Below are positions 1 to 8,650 of a DNA stretch of 64,000 nucleotides, one piece after another. Position numbers and translations under genes: made by a program. Below the pieces are notes generated by a model. The model saw nothing but the letters and a program-made list of their open reading frames with translations. It did no database searches and was not told the DNA's origin. The stretch's first letter is position 1. Every line of letters begins with the position of its first letter. Origin of the DNA: Corynebacterium meridianum (lineage in GTDB: Bacteria > Actinomycetota > Actinomycetes > Mycobacteriales > Mycobacteriaceae); assembly GCF_016342265.1 (NCBI RefSeq), contig NZ_JAEIOS010000012.1, positions 224,742 to 288,741 on the forward strand, read 5' to 3'.

Positions 1-1395
1 AGCCTCCTCGACCACCTCGCGCTCGCCCGCGAACAGGAGGAGGGGCTCGAACCCGGCGAGGTGCGTGTGAATGCCGACCGCGTGCAGATCCTCACCGTGC
101 ACAAGGCGAAGGGCCTCGAGTGGGACACCGTCGCCGTCCTCCACGCCGACAACCGCACCTACACCGACACCTCATCGCCCCGGGTCACCGTCGAGACCTG
201 GCTCACCGACATCACGAAGGTCCCGGCGACCCTGCGGGGTGACGCCCGCGAGGACGCCACCGACAGTGTCGGCAGCCCCGTCCTGGACACCGCCGACGTG
301 GAGAACCGGAAGGACCTGGAGAACGCGATGGAGGAGCACCGCGCACAGTTCCGCACCGCACTCGAGGAGGAGAACACCCGTCTGTTCTACGTCGCGCTGA
401 CCCGCTCCGAGCGACTGCTCTACGTCACCGGTTCCGGGGTGAGCGACACCGGAACGACCGCCGCCCCCTACGTCCACCTCGACGCCATCCGCCGCGACCA
501 GCCCGACACCGTCGCGCACTGGCACGAACCGGAGGCGCAGGACCCCGGCACCTCCACCGGTCCCGAACCGTCGACGGACGGGGAGGCGGGTGCCCCGGAC
601 GCCGTGTTCCCGCCCGAGTACCTCGGCGCGCGTGCCGACGCCGTCCGCCGCGGCGCCGAGCTCGTCCGGCCCGCCGCCGTCGACCCGCCCGCTCCGGGCC
701 GTGACGGCGACATCGAACAGCTCTGGGAGCAGGAGGTCACCGCGCTGATCGAGGAGCAGCGACGCCTGGACACCCCGGTCGTCGACGTGGAGATCGGGCG
801 CGAACTCACCGCCTCCGACCTGGTGGCCGTGTCCCGCGACGCCACCGCCTTCGCCCGCAGGCTCCGCCGGCCGGTGCCCTTCAAACCCAACACCTACGCG
901 AAACGGGGAACCGCCCTGCACCAGTGGATCGAGGACCGCTACGGGGCCACCGCGCTCCTGGACGAGGACGAGCTGCCGGGGCTGGGGGAGGAGGACATCC
1001 GCGGGCCCGAACTGGCACGGCTCAAGGAGGCCTTCCTCGCCAGCGCCTGGGCGCAGCGGACACCTGCCCACGTGGAGCAGCCCTTCGAGATCACCATCGG
1101 CGGGCACGTCGTCCGCGGTCGGATGGACGCGGTGTTCCACGAGGGGGACGATCCCGCGCGGGGATGGATGGTCGTGGACTGGAAGACCGGGCGGCCGCCG
1201 ACCGGCCGGGACCTCGATTCGGCGGTGGTTCAGCTGGCCGTCTACCGTCTCGCGTGGGCGCAGTTGCTGTCCAGGCGACTGGGGCACGGCATAGACCCCG
1301 CGGAGATCAGGGCGGCTTTCCACTACATCGGCCCCGACCACACCCTAGAGCCGGGTAAGCTACCAGACGCCGGGGAACTGGCGCGGTTGCTGTAG
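1..1395 (+). CDS. adnB: AdnB-like UvrD helicase-nuclease, C-terminal part (5' end outside window)
   Basis: The reading frame is open from base 1, so this is the C-terminal part of a longer protein. The start shows the last UvrD-family helicase motifs: LTVHKAKGLEWD, then FYVALTRSERLLYV. The second half is a RecB/Cas4-type PD-(D/E)XK nuclease domain with RGTALHQWIEDRYG, the acidic GRMDAVF motif and VVDWKTGRPP, whose Asp and Lys are the expected catalytic residues. In mycobacteria AdnA-AdnB is the heterodimeric helicase-nuclease that resects double-strand breaks, and adnB (Rv3201c) is followed by a K+ channel, nudC and uvrD2 exactly as here. AdnB rather than AdnA is inferred from that order. A stand-alone UvrD-nuclease is the alternative. 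Confidence 0.85.
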   Translation, partial: SLLDHLALAREQEEGLEPGEVRVNADRVQILTVHKAKGLEWDTVAVLHADNRTYTDTSSPRVTVETWLTDITKVPATLRGDAREDATDSVGSPVLDTADVENRKDLENAMEEHRAQFRTALEEENTRLFYVALTRSERLLYVTGSGVSDTGTTAAPYVHLDAIRRDQPDTVAHWHEPEAQDPGTSTGPEPSTDGEAGAPDAVFPPEYLGARADAVRRGAELVRPAAVDPPAPGRDGDIEQLWEQEVTALIEEQRRLDTPVVDVEIGRELTASDLVAVSRDATAFARRLRRPVPFKPNTYAKRGTALHQWIEDRYGATALLDEDELPGLGEEDIRGPELARLKEAFLASAWAQRTPAHVEQPFEITIGGHVVRGRMDAVFHEGDDPARGWMVVDWKTGRPPTGRDLDSAVVQLAVYRLAWAQLLSRRLGHGIDPAEIRAAFHYIGPDHTLEPGKLPDAGELARLL

Positions 1396-1473
1396 GGTTC
1401 CCCACCGTCGGGTGGGCACGCCGCACAACCGGGACCCACCGGCACCGCGAGACGACCAGAACACGGAGACGAG

Positions 1474-2550
1474 ATGCGCAAGAGCTTCCGCGACCGGTTC
1501 CGCAGCGACACCGAACTCGATGATCTGCCCGATCACGCGCTGCTGAACATCATCCGCATCCCGGGGCAGCGCTACTTCTCCCCGTGGACGCTGATCGCGC
1601 GCCGGGTGGTGTACGCACTGATCCTGCTCGCTCTCGTCGCGCTGATGGTCTACGCGGACAAGGACGGCTACTCCGAGGACCTCACCTTCATCGACGCGGT
1701 CTACTACTCGGCGGTGTCGCTGTCCACGACCGGCTACGGCGACATCACCCCGGTGACCCAGAACGCCCGCCTGATCAACATCATCATCATCACCCCGATC
1801 CGGATCGCATTCCTGATCCTCCTGGTCGGTACCACCCTGTCCGTGCTCACGGAGGAAACCCGCCGGGCACTGCAGATCCAGCGTTGGAGGAAGCGCATGC
1901 GCAACCACACCGTCGTCGTCGGCTACGGCACCAAGGGACGCTCCGCCGTCGCCGCACTCATGGCCGACGGCACGCCACCCAGCCAGATCGTCGTCGTCGA
2001 CACCGACCGGCACTCCCTCGACATGGCGTCGAGCCAGGGGCTGGTCACCGTGCACGGCTCCGCGACTAAGGCCGACGTCCTCAAACTCGCGGGTGTGACC
2101 CGGGCCCGGGCCGTCGTGGTGGCCCCGAACATGGACGACACCGCGGTCCTGGTCACCCTGAGCGTCCGGGAGATCGCCCCGGCCGCGACGATCGTGGCCA
2201 GTGTGCGCGAATCCGAGAACCTCCACCTGCTGAAGCAGTCCGGCGCGGACTCCGTGGTGATCTCCTCCGAGACCGCCGGCCGCATGCTCGGTCTGGCCAC
2301 CGTCACCCCGTCCGTCGTGGAGATGATGGAGGATCTGCTGTCCCCGGATGAGGGCTTCTCCATCGCCGAACGACTCGTCGGGGAGGACGAGGTCGGGGCG
2401 AACCCCCGGCACCTCGCGGACATCGTTCTCGGTGTCGTGCGATCAGGTGAGCTCTACCGCATCGACTCACCCGAGGCCGAGACCGTGGAACCGGGGGACC
2501 GGCTGCTGTTCGTGCGCCGCGTGTTCCGGGAGGACGTGTCGGGTCAGTGA
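1474..2550 (+). CDS. cglK: Two-TM potassium channel with RCK (TrkA-N) domain, CglK/Rv3200c-like
   Basis: The 358-residue protein starts with a cytoplasmic N-terminus and TM1 (about residues 44-62). A pore loop follows with the K+ selectivity filter TTGYGD (about 86-91), then TM2 (about 100-122). The cytoplasmic RCK domain begins at HTVVVGYGTKGRSA (about 145) with a Rossmann nucleotide-binding motif, and an RCK-C part ends the protein. This is the architecture of MthK and of C. glutamicum CglK. The start is an ATG behind GGAGACGAG. A second Shine-Dalgarno and in-frame ATG lie just before the RCK domain (see separate entry). The gene overlaps nudC by four bases, so they are probably co-transcribed. 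The symbol follows the C. glutamicum homologue and is an inference from architecture. Confidence 0.88.
   Translation: MRKSFRDRFRSDTELDDLPDHALLNIIRIPGQRYFSPWTLIARRVVYALILLALVALMVYADKDGYSEDLTFIDAVYYSAVSLSTTGYGDITPVTQNARLINIIIITPIRIAFLILLVGTTLSVLTEETRRALQIQRWRKRMRNHTVVVGYGTKGRSAVAALMADGTPPSQIVVVDTDRHSLDMASSQGLVTVHGSATKADVLKLAGVTRARAVVVAPNMDDTAVLVTLSVREIAPAATIVASVRESENLHLLKQSGADSVVISSETAGRMLGLATVTPSVVEMMEDLLSPDEGFSIAERLVGEDEVGANPRHLADIVLGVVRSGELYRIDSPEAETVEPGDRLLFVRRVFREDVSGQ
1886..1899 (+). promoter_or_regulatory. Internal ribosome binding site and start codon for a free RCK subunit
   Basis: GGAGG at 1886-1890 lies six bases before an in-frame ATG at 1897 (Met142 of the channel). Translation from here gives a protein beginning MRNHTVVVGYGTKG, that is, only the RCK domain. 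MthK and CglK are known to need separately translated RCK domains to build the gating ring; that this site serves the same purpose is inferred. Confidence 0.6.
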
Positions 2551-3440
2551 CGGTCCAGGAAACAGACATCTCCACCGGGGATCCCGGAACCGTTGACGCG
2601 GTACCCGTAGTCCACGAGAACCACCTCTGCGTCACCACGCGTGACAGGGCGCTGATGGCCGAGGACCTCACCGCCGTCTACCTCACGACCGCGCAGCTCA
2701 CCGCCCTCGGCGTACCCACCGACGGGCGGGTGCTGCTCGAGGTGGGCACCACCCGGGGAACCGTCGACCGTGACTACGCCCTGCGCGTCGACGACGACGC
2801 GGCCGCGACCATCATGTCGCGGACATCGGCCACCCGCGCGGTCGCCCCGCGGGACCTCGAACGCCGGGCCTGGTCCCGGACCGTGGACCGGGCCGTCGCG
2901 GTCCTGCGAACCACCGAGAGAACACGCTTCGACCCCCGCGACGGATCGGTACTGACCTGGAACGACACCGGGAGCAGGGCCGTCAACGGCGCCGGTGCGG
3001 ACTACTTCCCGCGCGTCGATCCGGCCGTCATCGGTCTGATCGAACTCGCCGGAACCGACAGGGTGCTCCTCGCCCGCGACGCCAGGCGGGACTTCTTCTC
3101 GCTGGTGGCCGGATACGTGGAGCCGGGGGAGAGCCTGGAGCACGCCTTCGCCCGCGAGGTCGCGGAGGAGACCGGGCGCACCTGCCGGGACATCCGCTAC
3201 GCAGGAAGCCAACCGTGGCCGATATCGGACTCGGTGATGATCGGATTCACCGCCGTCACCGACGACGCCGATGCCCGGTGGGGCACCGACGGGGAACTCG
3301 CCGAGATCATCTGGGCCGGACCCGCCGACATCCTCGACGGGGTGGTTCCCATCGCCCCACCCGGTTCCATCGCGCACCGCCTGATCATCGGGTGGGCCCG
3401 GGCGCGGGCGACCGCGGCCACGACGAACACCGAACACTGA
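2547..3440 (+). CDS. nudC: NudC-like Nudix hydrolase (NADH pyrophosphatase family) lacking the zinc ribbon
   Basis: The 297-residue protein carries a complete Nudix box, starting GYVEPGESLEHAF and ending REVAEETG, so Mg2+-dependent pyrophosphate hydrolysis is likely. SQPWPIS follows, a variant of the SQPWPFPxS motif that marks NADH/NAD-cap pyrophosphatases. The region where NudC enzymes have a four-cysteine zinc ribbon reads FDPRDG, then NGAGADYFPR, with no cysteine, so the zinc site is lost. The GTG start overlaps the TGA of the K+ channel (GTGA). Gene order matches Rv3199c (nudC) of M. tuberculosis. The substrate may be NADH, NAD-capped RNA or another dinucleotide; the altered ribbon leaves this open. 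Confidence 0.85.
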   Translation: MTVQETDISTGDPGTVDAVPVVHENHLCVTTRDRALMAEDLTAVYLTTAQLTALGVPTDGRVLLEVGTTRGTVDRDYALRVDDDAAATIMSRTSATRAVAPRDLERRAWSRTVDRAVAVLRTTERTRFDPRDGSVLTWNDTGSRAVNGAGADYFPRVDPAVIGLIELAGTDRVLLARDARRDFFSLVAGYVEPGESLEHAFAREVAEETGRTCRDIRYAGSQPWPISDSVMIGFTAVTDDADARWGTDGELAEIIWAGPADILDGVVPIAPPGSIAHRLIIGWARARATAATTNTEH

Positions 3441-3455
3441 CCCCGGAGGCACCCC

Positions 3456-5522
3456 TTGGCGATCAACCTGGACGAACTCGACCCGGACCAGCGCGTGGCC
3501 GCGACCGCGCCCCGCGGTCCGGTCTGCATCCTCGCCGGCGCCGGGACCGGCAAGACCCGCACCATCACCTACCGCATCGCGCACCTCATCGACCAGGGCT
3601 TCGTCGGCCCGAACCGGGTGCTCGCGGTGACCTTCACCGCCCGGGCCGCGGGTGAGATGCGGCACCGGCTCGCCCGCATGGGCATCGGTGGTGTCCAGGC
3701 CCGCACCTTCCACGCCGCGGCGCGGCGCCAGCTGCGGTACTTCTGGCCGCAGGTCGCCGGCGACCTGCCGTGGCGGCTGCTGGACAACAAGTTCCCGCTC
3801 GTCGGGCGGGCCACCCGCAGCGTCGGGGTGGACTCGAGCACAGAGACCGTGCGAGACATCCTGGGTGAGATCGAGTGGGCCAAGGCCTCGCTGGTCACCC
3901 CGGACGCCTACGCACAGGCGATCGCCGGAACACAGCGCACCCCGCCCGTGGACGCGGAGAAGGTCGCGGAGGTCTACCGCCGCTACGAGCAGGCTAAGAC
4001 CTCGGAGGAGGGGATGCTCCTCGACTTCGATGATCTCCTCCTGCACACCGCCGCCGCCCTGGAGAACGCCCCCGCCGTCGCGGAGGAGTTCCACGAGCAG
4101 TACCGCAGCTTCGTCGTCGACGAGTACCAGGACGTCACCCCGCTGCAGCAGCGGGTCCTCGACGCGTGGCTCGGGGACCGCGACGACCTCACCGTCGTCG
4201 GGGACGCGAACCAGACCATCTACTCCTTCACCGGCGCCACCCCGGACTTCCTGCTCAACTTCACCCGGAAGTACCCCGACGCCACCCTGACCCGACTCGA
4301 GCGGGACTACCGCTCCACCCCGCAGGTCACCCGGCTGGCGAACGCGGTGATCGGCCGGGCGAAGGGACGCGTGGCCGGTACCCGGCTCGAACTCACCGGG
4401 ATGCGGGATCCGGGGCCGGAACCGGAGTTCTCCGTCCACGACGACGAACCCGCGGAGGCCGCCGCCGTGGCGAAGAAGATCGCGGAGCTCATCGACTCCG
4501 GGACGCCGCCGTCCGAGATCGCGGTACTCTACCGCATCAACGCCCAGTCCGCCGTGTTCGAGCAGGCGCTCTCCGACGTCGGGATCGTCTACCAGGTCCG
4601 TGGCGGCGAGGGCTTCTTCAACCGGACCGAGGTCCGCAAAGCCATCTCCGAGCTCGTGCGCGCCGCGCAGCGTGACGATCTCCCCGACGAGGCCGTCGGC
4701 CCCGGGCTCCGCGTCGTCGCGCGCGCCGTCCTCGCGCCCCTCGGTCTCACCCCGGAGGAACCGGAGGGTGCCCAGGCCAGGGAACGGTGGCAGTCCCTCA
4801 ACGCCCTCGTGGAGCTCGTCCACGAGCTCGGCCTCGCCACCCCGGACCTGGACATGAACGGACTGCTCGTGCAGCTGAAGAACCGGGCCGAGGCCAAGCA
4901 CCCGCCGACGGTGCAGGGGGTGACCCTCGCGTCGCTGCACGCGGCGAAGGGGCTGGAGTGGAACGCCGTGTTCCTCGTCGGTCTCGTCGAGAACACCCTG
5001 CCCATCAGTCACGCGATCAAGGCCGGGGACCACCAGATCGAGGAGGAACGACGACTGTTCTACGTCGGCGTCACCCGCGCCCGGACCCATCTCTTCTGCT
5101 CCTGGGCACTCGCCCGACAGGAGGGCGGCAGGAAGTCGCGTAAACGGACCCGGTTCCTCGACGGGATCGTCACCGACCCGGAGCCGGTGGAACGGGGATC
5201 CTCCCGGAACCGCCCGAAACGGTGCCGGGTGTGCGGCTCCCCGCTGCAGAGCCCGCAGGAGAAGGTTCTGCGCCGCTGCATCGACTGTCCGGGTGGCGCG
5301 GACGACGGGATCTTCGAGCAGCTGCGCGCCTGGCGGGCGGAGACCGCACGGGAGGATCAGGTTCCCGCGTACATCGTGTTCTCCGACGCGACCCTCATGG
5401 CCATCGCCGAGGCCATGCCCGCCGATGAGCGGGAACTCCTCGGGGTAAGTGGCGTCGGCCCGGTGAAGGTGGACAAGTACGGCGGCCAGGTGCTGGCCAT
5501 CATCAACGGCACCCTCGACTGA
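3456..5522 (+). CDS. uvrD2: UvrD2-like DNA helicase with zinc finger and HRDC domain
   Basis: This is a 688-residue superfamily 1A helicase. Walker A is GAGTGKT at about residues 28-34, motif II includes VVDEYQD (about 220), motif III is [13 protein letters not shown] (about 249), and motif VI has FYVGVTRAR. The C-terminus adds a tetracysteine element (RCRVCG, then RRCIDCPG) and an HRDC domain (about 620-685). This is the UvrD2 arrangement of mycobacteria, where a tetracysteine motif links helicase and HRDC domains and UvrD2 is a 3'-5' helicase essential for growth. The start is a TTG behind GGAGG at 3443-3447. The stop is three bases from the stop of the convergent next gene. Confidence 0.9.
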   Translation: MAINLDELDPDQRVAATAPRGPVCILAGAGTGKTRTITYRIAHLIDQGFVGPNRVLAVTFTARAAGEMRHRLARMGIGGVQARTFHAAARRQLRYFWPQVAGDLPWRLLDNKFPLVGRATRSVGVDSSTETVRDILGEIEWAKASLVTPDAYAQAIAGTQRTPPVDAEKVAEVYRRYEQAKTSEEGMLLDFDDLLLHTAAALENAPAVAEEFHEQYRSFVVDEYQDVTPLQQRVLDAWLGDRDDLTVVGDANQTIYSFTGATPDFLLNFTRKYPDATLTRLERDYRSTPQVTRLANAVIGRAKGRVAGTRLELTGMRDPGPEPEFSVHDDEPAEAAAVAKKIAELIDSGTPPSEIAVLYRINAQSAVFEQALSDVGIVYQVRGGEGFFNRTEVRKAISELVRAAQRDDLPDEAVGPGLRVVARAVLAPLGLTPEEPEGAQARERWQSLNALVELVHELGLATPDLDMNGLLVQLKNRAEAKHPPTVQGVTLASLHAAKGLEWNAVFLVGLVENTLPISHAIKAGDHQIEEERRLFYVGVTRARTHLFCSWALARQEGGRKSRKRTRFLDGIVTDPEPVERGSSRNRPKRCRVCGSPLQSPQEKVLRRCIDCPGGADDGIFEQLRAWRAETAREDQVPAYIVFSDATLMAIAEAMPADERELLGVSGVGPVKVDKYGGQVLAIINGTLD

Positions 5523-5525
5523 CCT

Positions 5526-6398
5526 TCACCGGTGCGCAGCTGACCAGCACTCCGGGCAGTGCGGATGCGTCCCGTAGCGGACCGAACCGGTCGTGAGCCG
5601 GTGTGGATCGACGGTGAGCACCGTTCCCACGGAGAGGAACCCACGGTCGGGTCCCGGGGCCGGGGCCGTGACACCCGCACAGCGGAGAACCAGCGCTGCG
5701 GCGGACGTGACCGCCGTGTGCAGGACAACGGGATCCGGGGGCAACCAGCCGCCGTCCCCGAACCGGAACGTATCCCGCGGGCCGTCAGGATCGGTGTCGC
5801 ACTGATGCAGTCGCAGGCAGAGCGGGCACGGCCCCTCTCCCCGTAGGCGGAGCGGCCCCAGGACCACCCGGCCGTCCACGACGGTCACGGGAATGACGTC
5901 CCCGCCCCGCTGCAGGATCGGAAGCGCCAGTCCGGGCAACTCGTCCGGGGCTCCCGTGACCACCACCGGGGAACCGGGGGCGAAGGTGCGGAGGAAACCG
6001 CCGGGCCGTTCACCGGGGAGCCGCCCGGACACCTCGACGCCGTGTTCCACAAGGAGATCACGAACACCGTCTGCGAGGGGATTCTCACCGAGCACACCGA
6101 TCCGGTGGGTCACACCGCGCACGGGGACGAGAACGCCGTATCCGAGGAGTTCATCGATCAGGGTGGCGGTTTCCGCAGGTGCGACACCCGCTTCGACGAG
6201 TGCCTCGGTGAGTTCCCCGTCGGTCACGGGGGAGCGGGTGTCGGTGAGGAGCGAGTGGACGCGCCGGGTCGTCTCCGGGGTGAGGGTGTCGATGACTCCG
6301 GCCCAGGCGGAGTCGACACCGAACTGGAGCGCTCCGTTGCGGCGTAGGTGGAGGCCGACCGTGGGAGCCAGCTGGATGAGAGTTCCGATTTCGGGCAT
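5526..6398 (-). CDS. Orphan ThiF/TOMM-cyclodehydratase-like protein with tetracysteine zinc site
   Basis: The 290-residue protein has an N-terminal winged-helix-like part (residues 1-100), then a Rossmann-like segment HRIGVLGENPLADGV. An E1-like stretch VVVTGAPDELPG leads into GPCPLCLRLHQCDTDPDGP. A second Cys pair, HCPECW, lies near the C-terminus, so the two CxxC pairs probably bind one structural zinc. This resembles the actinobacterial family annotated as TOMM leader-peptide-binding/ThiF-like (Rv3196 position). No YcaO partner, precursor peptide or dehydrogenase lies nearby, so peptide modification is not supported. It is divergent from the YgjP-like gene and convergent with uvrD2. The function is unknown. 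Confidence 0.7.
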   Translation of the reverse strand: MPEIGTLIQLAPTVGLHLRRNGALQFGVDSAWAGVIDTLTPETTRRVHSLLTDTRSPVTDGELTEALVEAGVAPAETATLIDELLGYGVLVPVRGVTHRIGVLGENPLADGVRDLLVEHGVEVSGRLPGERPGGFLRTFAPGSPVVVTGAPDELPGLALPILQRGGDVIPVTVVDGRVVLGPLRLRGEGPCPLCLRLHQCDTDPDGPRDTFRFGDGGWLPPDPVVLHTAVTSAAALVLRCAGVTAPAPGPDRGFLSVGTVLTVDPHRLTTGSVRYGTHPHCPECWSAAHR

Positions 6399-6466
6399 GG
6401 GGTACCTCGGGATCGTGGTTGTCCACAGGTCGCATCACGGTGACGGTGCGACCCCTGCATCACAGA

Positions 6467-6472
6467 TAGACT
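6467..6472 (+). promoter_or_regulatory. Putative -10 element giving a leaderless mRNA
   Basis: TAGACT lies eight bases before the ATG at 6481, and no Shine-Dalgarno sequence precedes that ATG (TGTTTCC only). The spacing predicts transcription starting at or next to the A of ATG, as is common in actinobacteria. No clear -35 is visible. Confidence 0.4.
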
Positions 6473-6480
6473 CTGTTTCC

Positions 6481-7002
6481 ATGGCCGACCGTTCCACACT
6501 CCCTGAGATCCAGGTGATCCGATCCACCCGCCGCACGAGGACGGTCTCCGGCCGGATCGTCGACGGGAGGATCGTCGTGCGGATTCCTGCGCGTCTCACC
6601 GCGGAGCAGGAGGCCGAGGCCGTCGCGGACATCGTCGCGAAGGTGCGGCGGCGGTCCACATCGGTGCACACCGGGGATTCGGAACTCGAGGCCCGCGCCC
6701 TGGAGCTGAACAAGCGGCTTCTCGAGGGGCGCGCCACCTTCAGCTCCGTGCGGTGGGTGGGCAATCAGACGCGCCGCTGGGGTTCCTGTAGCCCGGACAC
6801 CGGGGAGATCCGCATCACCGACCGGCTCCGGGAGGTCCCCGGATACGTGCTCGACGCGGTTCTCGTGCACGAGCTCACGCACACCTTCATCCACTCGGGG
6901 CACGATGCGTCCTTCTGGGAGTGGGCGGACCGCGCACCGCACGCGGAGCGGGCGAAAGGGTATCTCGAGGCGTACCAGCGTTTCGGGGGCACCGGAGAGT
7001 GA
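6481..7002 (+). CDS. YgjP/WLM-type M48 metal-dependent hydrolase
   Basis: This 173-residue protein belongs to the YgjP-like zincin family. LVHELTH contains the metal-binding His130, Glu131 and His134, and SGHDASFWEW supplies the third ligand (His141) and the family's DxxFW feature. The conserved basic segment TRRWGSCS, typical of this family, is also present at about 97-104. The substrate is unknown; the fold is that of a small metallopeptidase. The start was placed at the ATG at 6481 because family members begin about here and a -10 element lies just upstream. The larger frame upstream is antisense to the ThiF-like gene. Confidence 0.85.
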   Translation: MADRSTLPEIQVIRSTRRTRTVSGRIVDGRIVVRIPARLTAEQEAEAVADIVAKVRRRSTSVHTGDSELEARALELNKRLLEGRATFSSVRWVGNQTRRWGSCSPDTGEIRITDRLREVPGYVLDAVLVHELTHTFIHSGHDASFWEWADRAPHAERAKGYLEAYQRFGGTGE

Positions 7003-7044
7003 ACCCGCGGCGGGAACCGCCACGGGTTCACTCAGAGAGCGGGA

Positions 7045-8502
7045 TCAGGAGTTCCGCCTGCCGTTCCCGTCGTCGTCTGAATCTCCGGCGTCGGGGGAAT
7101 CGTTCCCGGAATCATCGCCGGGAGCGGTGTCGTCCGTTGAATCCCCCTTGCCCGCCTCCTCGGCGAGCATCTTCTCCAGGGCGTCGATCTCCGCGATGGG
7201 ATCGAAGTCCTCGGCACCACCCTCGTCGAGCAGCCCGTCGATGAATTCCGCGGAGTTCTCCAGGTCGGAGGCCACCGGCAGGAAATCGGGGTGGTCCCAG
7301 ACCGCGTCGCGACGCTTGACTCCCACGGCGACCTCCACGCGGCGCCACAGCTCCATCGCCTCGGCGACCTTGGGGGCGGCGAACTCGATGCCGACGACCT
7401 TGGAGAACGCCTGCTCCGCGGAGCCGCCCGTGGCGCGGCGCCGACGCCACGCCTCATTCATCGCCGCGGTGGAGGGGATCCGGTCGCCGATGGCCTCGGT
7501 CACCACGAGTTCGACCCAGCCCTCGACGAGCGCGAGCATCGTCTCCAGTCGGGATGCGGCCGCCGCGTTGCGGGAGGAGATCTTCGGCGAGAGGTCCATG
7601 CCCTGCAGGCGCTGCATCGCGTCCTGTATCTGTGTCGGATCGCCGCTCTCCAGGTTGAGTTCCCGGGCGGCCTCCTCGATGTGGGAGGTGTCGATCACGA
7701 GGCCCGCGGCGTACTCCTCGACGGAGGACACGAGGCGCTCGACCAGCCACGGAACGTGCCTGAACAGGCGCTGGCGCGCGGCCTCCCGGACGCAGAGGTA
7801 GACGAGTGCCTCCTGTCCCGGAACGTCAAGACCCTTCGACATCTCCTGAAGATGGACCGGGAGGACCGCGGTGACCCCCGCCGGGGCGACCGGGAGACCG
7901 AAATCGGACCCGGTCAGCGCCTGGCGGGCGAGATCACCCAGGGCGTTGCCGAGCTGCATCCCGAAGTTCATGCCCGACATCTGATTCATCATCTGCAGCA
8001 TGGGCCCGATCATCTGCCGCGCCTCCTCCGGCAGCGACTCCAGCTGGGCCTCATTCATCCGCTCCGCGACGGGGGTGACCATCCGCTTCCACACCGGGAG
8101 GGTCTGCTCCAACCAGGTTTCCGCGTTCCAGGCCTCGACCCGGCCTGAGGCGGTGGGCAGTTCGGTGGCGTCATCGAGCCAGAGTTCCGCGAGCCGCACC
8201 GCGTCGGTGACTGCGGTGACCTGGTTGGCGGGCACCGGTCGGACGCGACCGATCTGCTGGCGGGCGATCCGTTCGGCGAGGGCGTAATTCACGGCCCCCT
8301 GGCCCTCGGGAGAGCTCATGGACGATCCCATGCCGGACAGCATCTGGCCGAACTGGTTGAGCATGTCGCCCAGGCCACCGCCCATGCTGCCCCCGCCCAT
8401 GCCCGGACCGAAGCTGAAGAAACCGAAGTTGTTCTGACCGTCGTTGCGGTCGTCATCGTCATCATCGTCACCGGGTCGGAAGCCAAAACCATGGTTGTTC
8501 AT
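7045..8502 (-). CDS. DUF2342 protein (zinc-metalloprotease-like fold) without HExxH
   Basis: This 485-residue protein matches the actinobacterial DUF2342 / TIGR03624 'putative hydrolase' family (Rv3195 position). The N-terminus holds an Asp run and a Gly/Met/Phe-rich stretch (about residues 10-50). The helix that carries HExxH in peptidase members reads VYLCVREAARQRLF here, followed by the conserved HVPWL, so the metal ligands are missing. The segment LVEGWVELVV also lacks the His seen in the active relatives. An acidic tail ends the protein. It is divergent from the PDZ-Lon gene, as in mycobacteria. The protein may be a non-catalytic member of the fold. Confidence 0.8.
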   Translation of the reverse strand: MNNHGFGFRPGDDDDDDDRNDGQNNFGFFSFGPGMGGGSMGGGLGDMLNQFGQMLSGMGSSMSSPEGQGAVNYALAERIARQQIGRVRPVPANQVTAVTDAVRLAELWLDDATELPTASGRVEAWNAETWLEQTLPVWKRMVTPVAERMNEAQLESLPEEARQMIGPMLQMMNQMSGMNFGMQLGNALGDLARQALTGSDFGLPVAPAGVTAVLPVHLQEMSKGLDVPGQEALVYLCVREAARQRLFRHVPWLVERLVSSVEEYAAGLVIDTSHIEEAARELNLESGDPTQIQDAMQRLQGMDLSPKISSRNAAAASRLETMLALVEGWVELVVTEAIGDRIPSTAAMNEAWRRRRATGGSAEQAFSKVVGIEFAAPKVAEAMELWRRVEVAVGVKRRDAVWDHPDFLPVASDLENSAEFIDGLLDEGGAEDFDPIAEIDALEKMLAEEAGKGDSTDDTAPGDDSGNDSPDAGDSDDDGNGRRNS

Positions 8503-8650
8503 GGCTCCAACCTACCGGCGGCTGTGAGAGCTTCGCCATGACAGGGACAACGCTCTGAGCGAACAACGCGGGCGGGCGGACGACCGGCGCTGTGATCGTC
8601 TTCCGGCGGCAAGCGGGGGTCGTCGGTGCGGGGCTGTATCGTTGGTAGGC

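Noticed and set aside
2544..5090. Very long open frame on the minus strand opposite nudC and uvrD2
   Set aside because: It is antisense to two genes with clear motifs, has no recognisable domain and an Arg/Gly/Pro/Val-rich composition typical of shadow frames in GC-rich DNA.
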